A stretch of 64,000 nt of DNA from Lentinus brumalis. Its lineage: Eukaryota; Basidiomycota; Agaricomycetes; Polyporales; Polyporaceae. The notes beneath the pieces are model-generated. The model was not told the DNA's origin, searched no databases, and saw only the letters and a list, made by a program, of their open reading frames with translations. The stretch lies in the NCBI GenBank assembly GCA_001792895.1, contig MARA01000010.1:930001-994000 (forward strand), in the 5' to 3' direction. Of this stretch, positions 10,177 to 20,951 are shown piece after piece. Position 1 is the first letter of the stretch; every line of letters starts with the position of its first letter. Position numbers and translations under genes: made by a program.

Positions 10177-13100
10177 TCAGCGGCTGCGGTGGTACTTCTG
10201 CAGATCAATATAACTGACCATTCCGACGGACGTCGTGGAGAAATGACGCCGGCAACTCTCGATGAGCCGTTGATACCGGTGCGCTTGCCTACATACATGC
10301 CGTGAGTGTAGCCATTGAACGAGAGCAGTAGTACTCACTTCTTGGCATAGGCCGCCGCCGCCTTCTCCCCGGCCGCCTCGTACCCCTGCGCAGTCCCACT
10401 CCATCGGAGACGGAAGTGTCGGAAGAAGCGTACCGTGCGGAACATCTCCTCGGTAACAAGCTTCTTTTCCTCCGCCCACCGCTGATACAATGCGCTCGTC
10501 CGGAACCAATGCACGCGTCGCACTGCTCCCGAACCAGTTGCATCAGCGTCGTATGTCACCCAATGTGACATGCACGTACCTTCCCGCATGAAGGCCTGCT
10601 GACGTTCGTCCTGTGAACCTGCGTCGACAAAGGAGAAGTCCTCCCATATCCACGAGACACCCTTGCTACTCTCTCCGAGAGTCTGGTGCTCGCTAGACAT
10701 GGTGAACTTCGTTAGATCGCGCTTACGCAGAGGTCGAAAGAAAGGATCCAGCTCATCCATCCCCAGCGCTACGAGGGCGACCCTTGCCCGGCGATACTCG
10801 TCTGCCGCGGCTACAACCTCGTCGTGCTTGCGACGGATCTTCTTTCCCATCCTCGTGGTCATTCTCGTGTCCGGCGCCTCGATCTTCTTCAACTTCAACA
10901 CCTCCGTGGTGACGATATGCGTGCGTAGGTCGTTGAGAGCATCGTTAGCTTGACTCTCTCGTACCTTCTTCTCCCATCCCACCAGCGCCTCGACCGCTTC
11001 CTGCTCGAGCACACGCGCATCAAACGAAGACGCCAGCGGAATGTCGAGAGCGACGACCTCTTGCCAGATTTCGTCCTTCTTGGTGGCGCTTCGGATCGGC
11101 GGCAGACCGAGTTCGGCGCGGGCAATGCGGCCCGTTATCTCTGGCATGGGTACGGGCTGCTCTCGTAGGGGGAACCGTTCATGCAATGGCGACGGCCTAA
11201 CGTCGGCGAGGTTATCCACCACGTCCTGTGCCGCGTGTTCCAGGGCAGGCTGCAAGTACATGTTGTAGTTTTCAGTCCAATCTGCGATCCGCCCGAGCAG
11301 TTCGTTCTTGGCCGTCGTCAGCTCATGGAGAGTGTCCTCCGTGCCGTCGCTGTCCTCAATCGCATCCAGCAAGTCATCCCTGGGAAGCCGTTAGGCCTCG
11401 GAACAATGCAACGGAGTCGACCCTCTCACCTTAATGCCTGCAATTGCACACCTTCATACACAGTGTCCAGCACTCCCATCGCGTCCCGTCCTGCATGGGT
11501 CCGAGTCTTGGCTGCGCTGGCAAGGAGCTCCTTGGTCGTTGGCGCTATCTGGGAGTTAGCTCGTTCGATGATTCCGGTCCAATGATGTTCTCACCTCGCT
11601 CGATGCTTAGTTCATAAGGATTTGTGAGTGTTTTGTGGTCCTTCATATCGACCACGGCCGCCAGCCATGCCTTCTCTTCTGCCTTCATGACCTCTACGTC
11701 CTCCGGCTTCATCCCGGCGGACACACTCGCGAGATGCGCCTCTGCTGCGGCGTGCTGCTTCTCGGCTCGAACGTACTTGCGAGTGAGCTCGCGCGCTGGT
11801 GGTGTGATGGTCAGACACTCGTGCAAGACCGGCTGGTTGGATACACTTACGCATGCTGTGAACCTTACGTACATTGAAGTCGTTGTATGCGTCGTTGTGG
11901 TAGTCATGCCGATGACCTGAGGTCATCTCCTTGCTGTTCGAAGCGAGCTCGTTGCCGTCCGCCCATATACGCTCGGAAGCCTCCCCGTCGGTCATCCCCA
12001 CGCCGGGCAGAAAGTTGTAGGAGAACTTAAAGCGACACGATGGTATATGGGCAGCAAGATGAAACTTCCCGACCGCGATGAGCGTGGGAGGAAAATGAGT
12101 GTACGGGATAGATGACAGGAAAGAGAAACGCTCTCGGATACTTTGCATGCGTGACGCGAAGTTAATCCGATATTGACAGTTGATGTCGTAGCCTGCGACA
12201 TGTAGGCGCAACTTCATCCAGCGCTGTAAGCCGCATAACTGGACCCAGTCAACATAGGCATAACTGCCGGGGGGTCAGTGATAACGTCCAAGGGAAGTAA
12301 CCTATGCGACACTCACGCTTCGCCAGCCGTAAGATCAACCGTGCCGGTGGGCAGCACGAACATATGTCGCGCGCACGACAGCCCTACCGTACCGGACACT
12401 CGGCCTGTGTAGGTCCCGTATCCCATAGCTCCAAACTTATGACACGTCGTCGACTATGCAGAAGGTTGTCAGTACAACCAGCGAGGAAATGTCATGTCAC
12501 GGAAGTACCTCTTTGGTCACGTTCGTTCGCAAGCTTTGATACGTCGCAAAGTCCTTCTCGTTGGCGAAGAAGCAGGCACCCATGGTCAAAGCAACGTCAT
12601 CTGGATCGAGCGGCTTCATCTTCTGGTTCTGCTGGAAGTTGCCGTCGGTTGTGTGGAACAGAGCGTCGATAAACCTGTAGTCGCGTCAGCCCAGTTGTGG
12701 GGTGGTGGTCTCGAGCTACTTACTCTTGCCCCTCAGGACGCCCTCCGTCCCAGCGGGGATCCATGTTGATCCCTGGCTGCGGGCAAGCGGGACACAGAAC
12801 GGCGAGACAACCCGCTTCCAGCGCGTCCGATGGTTGGACGTCGAAGCGCTTTGTCATTCTCATGAACGAGAACTCACGCGCGGCGATCATAAATTCCCTA
12901 TAACGATCCTATGTGTGCGATGATGAGATAGATCATGAAGGACTAAGAACGACCCTACCGTGACGTCGCTGGGACAAACATTGTCTGTGCATCTTTCCAG
13001 GTACGTGACGTAGTCTTGCGCCGATATCTGAGACTGGAGGCTGAGCAGATGGTGGTCGCGTAGACATGAGATTGTGTACGCGGTCGCCGGCTGCTTCCAG

Positions 13101-14058
13101 GAGCCAGGCCACATGCCATGCCGAATCAATTGTATGGGTTCGGGGGTCTTCAATAGGGTGTCCGGTTGCGGGCAGAGACAGAACCGCAGGTTGTAGGTAT
13201 GGATTCCGTGGGAGTGAACCACAGTAACTCGCCGCGTGCCGGGGTTAAGTGGACACGGAACCCCACGCTGGTGACCGAGGTTGATCGTAAGCTGTAGCTC
13301 ACCAAGCGAGACGCGTTCCCAAAATCCGGCCGCGCGATCCCATCGTTCCACGCGGTGAAATGGATTACGGCGGTGGTACAAAACCGCGCATGAGCGGCAC
13401 TCCAGACACGGGTGAAAGCAGTCGAAACAGCGATACGCGCACTCTTCCCCGGTCTGGATATCGCGGCCACATGTCTCGCAAGACGCATCGGCGGGAGGGC
13501 CCGTCTCACGCTCCAAGACGGCCGCGCGTGCAGGGACCGACCAGTTCTGCAGGTATTGGCTCATTCGAGCGGAGGGCGGCTGATGCACTGTTACGACTGG
13601 AGGGCACGGAAATTTCAAGCAGACGTACCACAGTATTGTTTTTGTATGTCCCTCCTGACCCCTTGCCCTCTGACTTAGACTTGCCTGTTGCCTGGCTGCC
13701 CTTCTGGCCGGGTCTAGCAGTGTTCATCTCCGCCGTTTGTTCACGCAGGGTGATATTCTCTGAAAGAGGCTCCGACGTCCCTGACAAGCCCAGGTAAGTT
13801 TCATCAAACAGATATCGAGGGTTTCATCGCGAACATACCTGCAAGCGCATCTCCAGCGGCCGAGCTCGTCGCAGAGGAGCTGACGAGAGGGGTGTTAAGG
13901 ACCGTAGGAGACCTTCCTGCGTCAAGGTTCGCAGAAAATTTGAGATCGTTGATCATGCCCGCCCATGGGTTGCGGGGACGAGCATGAGGGCGCGCGCGTG
14001 TCGAGTCGAGGAACCGAACCCCAAAGGGCTTGTCGCCTCGTCCGCGGTGGTTATTCAT
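10177..14058 (-). CDS. KDZ transposase with CxC2-like cysteine cluster
   Basis: Mobilises the element. Eleven exons: 14058-13839, 13780-13629, 13579-12959, 12908-12724, 12674-12509, 12453-12317, 12263-11851, 11795-11595, 11544-11430, 11379-10339, 10288-10177. They sum to 3363 nt (1120 aa) with every phase consistent. The Cys cluster is at about residues 158-199 (CETCGRDI, CFDCFHPCLECRSC, then HRRNPFH), as in CxC2 domains linked to KDZ transposases. LAVLCPACPQPG follows. The RNase H-like core includes TTDGNF (Asp near 403), AGYDINCQYRIN (Asp near 520), KFHLAAHIPSC and LPGVGMTDGEASERIW (Glu near 588), then MTSGHRHD. I take these acidic residues as the probable catalytic ones. The C-terminus is long and helical. 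If the last intron is not removed the protein ends at 10335 and only loses its tail. No in-frame stop or frameshift is seen, so the enzyme may be functional. Confidence 0.9.
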
Positions 14059-14950
14059 GGAGTCGGAGTGCGCGAGGCTGACGGAGAGACAGCAGGCGGT
14101 CTGGGTGCAATGGCAGAGCTATGCGCTTGAGAATGCGAGCGCCAAATCCAGACGCATATTGGCCGTGGTGCAACCAACATGATTACGAGCCCAGTAGCAA
14201 GGGAATCACAAAGGGCGTCCAGTACGAGGGGGCGGAAGTTGCGTTTGGGATTGGATAAGTACGAAGCAGCGTACATGTGTATGTGTCTTCGATTCTCACG
14301 AAGATGTGTTACGCACGGCCATCCTGAGAACTAACTCCCATGCTACGCCCAGCGATTGCAACATATCATAGTGTAACCCTGCTGTATCCTGTCTTCTGAA
14401 CGTCGGCTGGCTCCAATGTCCAGGACGAGGCTGCGAGACAGCCCAAGTACAATGATCACACGGCGGCCTTGTGGCCGGTGCACCACTGCTACCACAATTC
14501 CCGAGGTTGCAGCTTTCTTCCACCCCGATACGGCGTCCTATCTTGCCTGTAAGAGGCTGTAAGGTGCGAACGACAATCCAGGCGAGCAAGGTGTACGTAC
14601 TTACCAGCGGGCATCATCGCGGAGCGGAAGGACGCCCGACACGTGGATGTCGGTTGCCGCCGGAACCTCGCGTGGGCGTCTCGTCACATGCATTGTTTAA
14701 CAAAGTTCTCACGACGCGCTCACATGACTGGCGTCTCTTCTGGCTGCATCGTCTCCCTTCATCTTCCTACCATCTCGTCCTGCGTCTCAGCAACATCAAG
14801 ACGCGTGTGTACTCGCTGGAGATACGTGGTAAGCTCTTTAGGGCTGCGTCCAGTGGTTACAACTACTGACATTTCTGAACTCCAGCTCAACTTCCAGACA
14901 CGGCGCGTGCGAGGTTCGCCTAGAAGGGGATAGAAGTCCCATCTTCTCAG
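14059..14950. other. Region between transposase and first accessory gene of the KDZ element
   Basis: This stretch holds the transposase promoter and the unresolved 5' end of the plus-strand accessory gene. A possible first coding exon starts at the ATG at 14724 (MTGVSSGCIVS...) and ends at a GTAAGC donor near 14829, but its joining to the next exon could not be settled. Confidence 0.4.
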
Positions 14951-17506
14951 GCGTCAAGATACCTTCTCGGGTGAGACAGCGTCTCCTACCCCCGCAATTC
15001 ACACCCCCTCTGGACAAGACAAGATCGTCCCGGTGCCGATTGAAGAGCTTCCCCGTGAGATCTGCTTGGTCACCCTTCGCGAACTCAAAAGTCGTTGCCT
15101 CCCTTTCCCACTGTATGCATCTTCCCTCTCTGCCCACTGCGTTCCCTCATGATTCTCCCTCCAGCCAACCCCTCGGCGAACGCGCGCGGTTCTCCTCTGC
15201 GAGCCCGGCCAACGCGTCATCCGTCATCTCTTGTGAGTTATCCTTGCTCGGAGCTGACATCGACCCGTCGTGCTGACATGACCGCCGATAGACTTGAAAC
15301 GCCCGCGTTACCATGTTGTACTCCGTGAACTTGCGCCCAACGCGTACCGGTCCGCGTAAGTTTCCTGTCGTACTGCACTGTCTGGACCTGGTCTCACCAT
15401 TCTGTCAGCGCCTCCACTCCACGCCATCGGTTCGTTCGAAGGCCTTGCTGCTGCCCCTGGCTTCAGCGAGATCTCCGTCATCACAACGCCTAATCAACAT
15501 TTCGTCCCCAAGTTTGCCGTGGCGAGGGACGAGATTACCACGTTCACCGACGGCAGATGGGGTTACCACGAGTACTCGCGGTGGCCGCAGCTATACGCCC
15601 ATTCCCACATCCACGTCGCGTGCATCCCCCGTCAGAGCAGTCCCTTCGCGCCTTCCGCGCCGATCCTTTGGAGGACTTGGGAGCGCGGCGACTGGAATGC
15701 GAAGGAGTGCGGGGTGCCTCGCTTTGGCCAGTTGCTGCGCAGCTTGGTTGCAGAGCTGGATGCAGCGGCGGAGTCTGTCATCGCTTCGGTGGCGCGCGTC
15801 ACGCACGAGGGCCCCAATGTCAGACGTATGCACCATTTCCTAACTGTGTGTCTACGGCACTGTGTGGATCGCCTTCGTCTTCTCCCCTCCGAGTGCAGTG
15901 TGATCATTGCCCTTGCCGCTCATGCTCAGCGCCTCATCCTCGAGCTCGCCGGATTGGAGGTGTATGCGTCAGTTGTATCGCATCGAATACAGGCGCAGGC
16001 GGACTGCCGTCGCGACGTCCTCAATGTCGTCGGCGCGCTCTCCGGGGACGCAGGCATTGTGCAGACACTCCATTGGGCCGGTGTCCCTGTGTGGTTCCAG
16101 CAACCGCTGACGAAGGACGTCTCCATCTGGTCCGTCGTCTGCAATGCAGATGTTCCCGTCTTGTTCTCTAAGGTGCCATCCTACCCCCGCCTGGTCTTGG
16201 CAACACGCGACTTGTCGGGTTCGTTGAACATTCCGGGCGAATGGCAAGTGGCGATGGAAGCGACAGTGCGCCGCCAACTCTGTTCCTCACGGCTCCCTAC
16301 GCTATTGATCGAGGAAAGCCCGCGGTCTCCCCCGTCCAAGCGAACTCGCCACGGCACTTGCGGAGCTGCCAGTTGGAGCTCGGCCGCCGGCCCTTCCACA
16401 TCTTCGCTCGTCGTGCGCCATCCTGACCGGGCTCGGACGCTCGGACACGGCCTACGTCCGTCGGCGATTCTTACATCCGCCTCATCCCATCGGCGAGCCC
16501 CTCCCCGCGTCAGACAGCGCCCCGACGCGAGTCGCAAGTCCTATGTCATGAATCCTTTCCGACACCACTACCCGTCGTCTTCGGTTCAGCACAGTCCAGC
16601 CTGGGCCCGTGCTCTGCGCGCTGTGAGCCCGTTGCCGCAACCGCGGTCTTCCGTGACGTACTTCTTCCCGCCGCCCTGGATGATTGACGACCTTATCGGT
16701 TATGAGGTCAAGGGTGACAAGGTTGCTCGATACATCCACCACTTTTTGACGATCCGTACATTTTGCCGCACACGGCTCTTCGATCACACCATCGCCGGCC
16801 GTCCCCTGACAATCTCGGAGTGGCGGGATGCCCTTTGGGGAGATTACGCCCTCGACGACCCCTTGGAATCCGCAGCATGTCGGGAACATGACTCACGCTC
16901 GGAGGCCCGTCACCGTCTCAAGCAAAACTTGCGCGCTTTGTTTGGAAAGCTGGCGTCTTTGCCATCGTATGACCCGAGTGCTACCCCTGTCCATGGTGCC
17001 GCCGTCGTCACTCAGTCCATGGCCGCAACCGACAACCGACTTCGACGCCGTCTAGTATGGGAGGCTCACGAGACGAACTGGCGGTGCGAGCTCATGGCCC
17101 TGGATGCTGTCATGGTCGGCTCTTCATCGTGGCCGGAAGTTGAACGGTGGACGCGCGAGTCGCATGTTTCCGAGGTTTGGGGGCCATCTCGATCGGGGCT
17201 AGCGTTGTGCCCTGAGCCGGAGGACACTGTACCGTTCTGCTGGAACGAGCCCCGAATGCGGGATGGGAGTCCTCCCGTGTGCATCTCCAGGCTTTCGTCG
17301 ATCTCCTCGTGCGTTGGCCCGGTTGTCCAGCTGAACTCTCTCGCGTGAGGGCGGCCGTCGGTCAGTTGAACGAGGAGCAGTATGGGCGCGCACTGGCACT
17401 GGCGGTTGAGTTCTACGTTGGCACCTTTGTGTCAAAGTTCGATCGTCTCCCCACCCCACCTGTCCAGGAATCCTCCGGCCCAATTTCGCCCGCCGAAACT
17501 TGCTAG
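14951..17506 (+). CDS. KDZ-element accessory protein 1 (unknown function; 5' end unresolved, apparent frameshift)
   Basis: I recognise no domain. Visible exons are about 14951-15112, 15165-15232, 15292-15355 and 15467 to about 17240, with normal splice ends. The protein contains VPVPIEELPREICLVTLREL, YLKRPRYHVVLREL, GVPVWFQQPLTKDVSIWSVV and LVLATRDLSGSLNIPGEW. A Ser/Arg-rich middle follows, then a second ordered block (WMIDDLIGYEVKGDKVARYI and WRDALWGDYALDDP). Near 17,220-17,280 the frame jumps: the homologous-looking continuation (RVHLQAFVDLLVRWPGC to 17506) is in the -1 frame, and no intron explains this. Either a base was lost or gained, or there is unusual splicing. The gene lies inside the transposon on the strand opposite to the transposase, so a role in transposition or regulation is inferred only from position. 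Confidence 0.55.
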
Positions 17507-17875
17507 CGGTTCAACTTGGTCCCTCGCACGGACCTGAAGGTAAGCATGCCGTGTACATCGTCACGTTGCATCCTGACGCGAGCCGGACGTCTCACACAGC
17601 TTCGGCAGGCCAATCGAGCGTAGATATGCGCCCTTGTAGTTTCGTTGTCGTTTTGTATTCGCGAACGAAGTGTCCCGCTGTATCCCTACATTTCCCATTG
17701 CTTATCTGCGCCCAATGTACCTCTCATGTTTCTGAGTCATTCGTCCTGTACAGCACAAGACACAGGCAGACCGACGGCGCCCAGGATTTCCGCCCCCCAC
17801 CCTCCCCCAAGGCCCATCAGAGTCGACTCAAATGTTTTGCCGCGAGGGCGGAGGCCCAATGGTAAGTATTTCAGC

Positions 17876-20490
17876 ATGTCCTCCGACCTCACCTTTCCTC
17901 TGCAGCTTCCCTTCGCCCCGCTTGGCTCTTTGCCCCACATGGGTCGTCGACAGCTCCGCGACGACGAGTTCGAGTTCATCGAACAGACCCAACGGTCGGA
18001 CGACATTCGCCGCATCCTCCGAGGTCCTCACGGTGCGCAGGCAGCAGCTTCCAAACGTATCGAGCAACTGTACCGCGAGCGTTTTAGTGGTCTCCTTTCG
18101 GGAGAGACTGAAGAGGAGTACAACGCACGGCGGCGCAAGAATCCAAAAGCCGTACGCCTGCACGATGAAACGGAGGACGAACGCAAGGTGCGCCTGGACA
18201 GGGCACATTCGGTGAGCCTCGTTCTATCGCTTGAATCGTCTGTCTTCCTTCCCCCCCCCTCCCCCCCCCTCCCTCGATCCTCTTCCTTTCCACGTGCTAA
18301 GTACATGTATCAGCGGATCCTGGGTGTCCTCAAGCGGGGAGCGACAACTTCAGCCGTCGTAAGCACGCTCGGGGCAATGAAGACTCTGAAAATGAACTCC
18401 GGAGCACGCCCGTCGCCTCGGCGACCACGAATGCGTACCGCGAGTTCCAGTCCAGTCAGCACCCATCTAAGCCGAAGATGCATCGTGACCCGGACACCCC
18501 AAAATCCACTGCGATGCGTCAGTGGAATCATAATCTCAAGAACGCCTACGACTCCTTGCCGGAGGCTGATGTCGCGGCGCTACAAGCCCAGGCAGAAGCG
18601 AAGAGGGCGGAACAGGAAGGTGACCTGGCAAAGGAAGCTCGGCGAGCGAAGTACGTTCTCGTCATCAGCCTGCACGCTAGCAAAGCTGACTTGCTCTCCT
18701 AGATATGTGCAGGACCTTCCAGCGCTCACCAAGCGTGCCGCTCACACTTGGCAGAAGGAAGGGGGTTGGGTCGGCATGATTTTCGCCGGCGGTATTGACC
18801 AGCACGGGGAGATAGCCGCGTTACAGTACGTCCTAACCAGTTCTTGAGCGTGTCGGTACTTATTCATGTCTTACAGCCGCCCGACCGGCCGCGATGGTCA
18901 AGGACGGACTTTCGAGGAACGCCTCGCCGAGGAATTTGGCTGTACTCCTCAATACATAGAGGTGCTGTTCATGAAATGGCTGTGTGAGATCTTTGACGGT
19001 GCGTGCCCGCGTTGGTTATCCCTTATTACTTCCGCCCTCATCTCCGTTCAAACTTCAGCTCCGGTGCCCCTGGGCGGAGAAGGCTCCAATGCTCGGAGTT
19101 CGTTGGCTAGCGCCGACGGTACGCTTGATACTGCCGGTGTCGCAGCGCCGGGTAAGGACCTTCGTTGTCATCTGATCAAATACCAATCGTTCTGACTATC
19201 CACTTGTTTACTGTCTCACAGAGCTACCTACGACGCAGGCACCGAATCGGGAATTATCGCCCGATCGTTCGCGAGCTACGGGCCAGTCGGAAGACCGCGT
19301 GGTGACTAGCCAAGGCGACGATGCTGCGCCACACCTCTCACCCGCTGGGGCGCCATCCTTACAGGCTGTTGCGATCAACGACAGCTCCCTATCAGCAATC
19401 CATGCGGCTCCGCCCCTCAGTGCGCAGCCTGACAGCGGCGTGTCTCGACCTCTCACGTCTTTGCCCGCCAGGTCTCCTGCGCTGGCAGACCAGGGTACGG
19501 GTGGCCGCGGAGGACAAGGTCCGTCTCCGGGGCAAGAGCAACTTCGTCCTCCTGTCGACGAGTCGTCTTTCGGCTCCGATGGGTCGGACGAGTTTCCTGA
19601 TATCGACAAGCTCAACGAGCAGGTGCCGCGGCGCAAGACGGTCTTGGTGCCGCAGTTGCAAGTGTGAGTGTCTCCACCATGTGTGCATCTCCACCGCCAG
19701 CCTGACCGATATTCCGTAGGTCACGAGTCACGCAGACGACGAGCAAGAAGTCGAGTCAAGGTCGGCCTGCGAAACCGCGCCCGTCGAAATCGGCTAAGTG
19801 CGTACCTTCACCATTTTGCAGTACACGGCACACTAATCTTTCATAGAACGCAAGCCTCGAAGGCTGTTGCGAAGAAGATCAAGAATCACAAGAAGGAGAT
19901 AACCACGGGCGCTCACGCCAAAGAGGCGGCGGCGTCGAAGTTGAGTAGCGCTGGCGCCGCTGCTGCGCCGAGTGCCGTATCGCCGATAGTCGAAGAGCCT
20001 TTGTCAAGCCTCCCGTCGGCAACAAATCTCCACAAAAAGGCACGGAGTGTACGTCCATGTGGCCAAAGCGATATATCTATTGACTGACCTTCAGATATCC
20101 CCTCAGGCCGCGACTACGAGATCAACAGAGAAGAAGAATGCGGGCAATGGCGCGAAGTCTGCGAAACCAAAAGCGGCGCAAGAGGCGGCGCAGGTGAGCA
20201 CGTTCGAGGTCCTTAGCTCGCATGCAATCGCTGATGTCAACGCCTCCGCAAGCCCGTTGAGACTCGAACCGGACGTGTCGTGAGGCGTACCGCCCGGGAC
20301 CAGGGAGTTAGCCCGTACGTAACCTTCTCTCGTCTATAGGAGCACGCTAACGAGTCCAAACAGCGATATGTCTGCGGCGAAGTATGCGAAGAGCAAGCAC
20401 TTCAAAGCGAACACGACTGCGCCGGCCAAGAGGACTCGGGAGGACGAGAAGGTGTTGATCGACGAAAGGTCTCACAAAAAGCGGCGCTAA
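17876..20490 (+). CDS. KDZ-element accessory protein 2 (unknown function, basic and low-complexity)
   Basis: I recognise no domain. The start at 17876 (MSSDLTFPLQLPF) is the best ATG; the same frame is open further upstream. The N-terminal region is charged and helical (DDEFEFIEQTQRSDDIRRIL, then RIEQLYRERF). Later exons contain TAMRQWNHNLKNAYDSLPE, GGWVGMIFAGGIDQHGEI and ERLAEEFGCTPQYIEVLF. A long disordered Lys/Ala/Ser-rich tail ends with KRTREDEKVLIDERSHKKRR at 20490; this looks like a nuclear localisation signal. Introns of the usual size are clear at 18212 onward, 18662 onward, 19000 onward and 19663 onward. The exon joining around 18,300-18,360 could not be made consistent. Position inside the element suggests a DNA-bound helper; this is inference. 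Confidence 0.5.
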
Positions 20491-20775
20491 GTGGATAGAA
20501 TAGCAACTAGTTTCGTTTGGAGCAGCCCAAGCTCTGAGCCTGCTTCAAGGCTTCATTAGTTGTCGTGTCGTTATAGCTGTTAAACTGCGCCTGACCATTT
20601 ATCGCTGAATACTCATCCCGATCCCCGAGATTCAGATCACAGCCCAGAAAACCGGGTCGTGTCCGCTTATACTTCTCTTATTTGTCGCCCTCGTTGGCGC
20701 GGATCTCCGACCACGCTGCATACGTTTGGGCCAAGCCACAGCCGACACCCCACTTTTTTTGTCCTCCGGTTCGCA

Positions 20776-20781
20776 TATAAA
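20776..20781 (+). promoter_or_regulatory. TATA box of KDZ accessory gene 3
   Basis: TATAAA in tcgcatataaaggcc lies about 170 nt before the start codon at 20952. A C/T-rich leader follows, as is common in fungal promoters. Confidence 0.5.
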
Positions 20782-20951
20782 GGCCTCCGTCAGCACGAAA
20801 AAATCTTCGGCCTTTCCGTCTCACTCCAACTTGCGTTTGCCTGAAAGCCACTTCCACTCCTTATCATCACTGTCTCTCCGCGACCCTCTCCGCGACCCTC
20901 TCAGTCCAGCCTCTCCGTCCAGCCGCTTCCTCGAGCATCTCCCTCCAGACC

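Noticed and set aside
18245..18275. C-rich run (two blocks of eight or more C)
   Set aside because: It is the pyrimidine tract of an intron in KDZ accessory gene 2; nothing further is needed to explain it.
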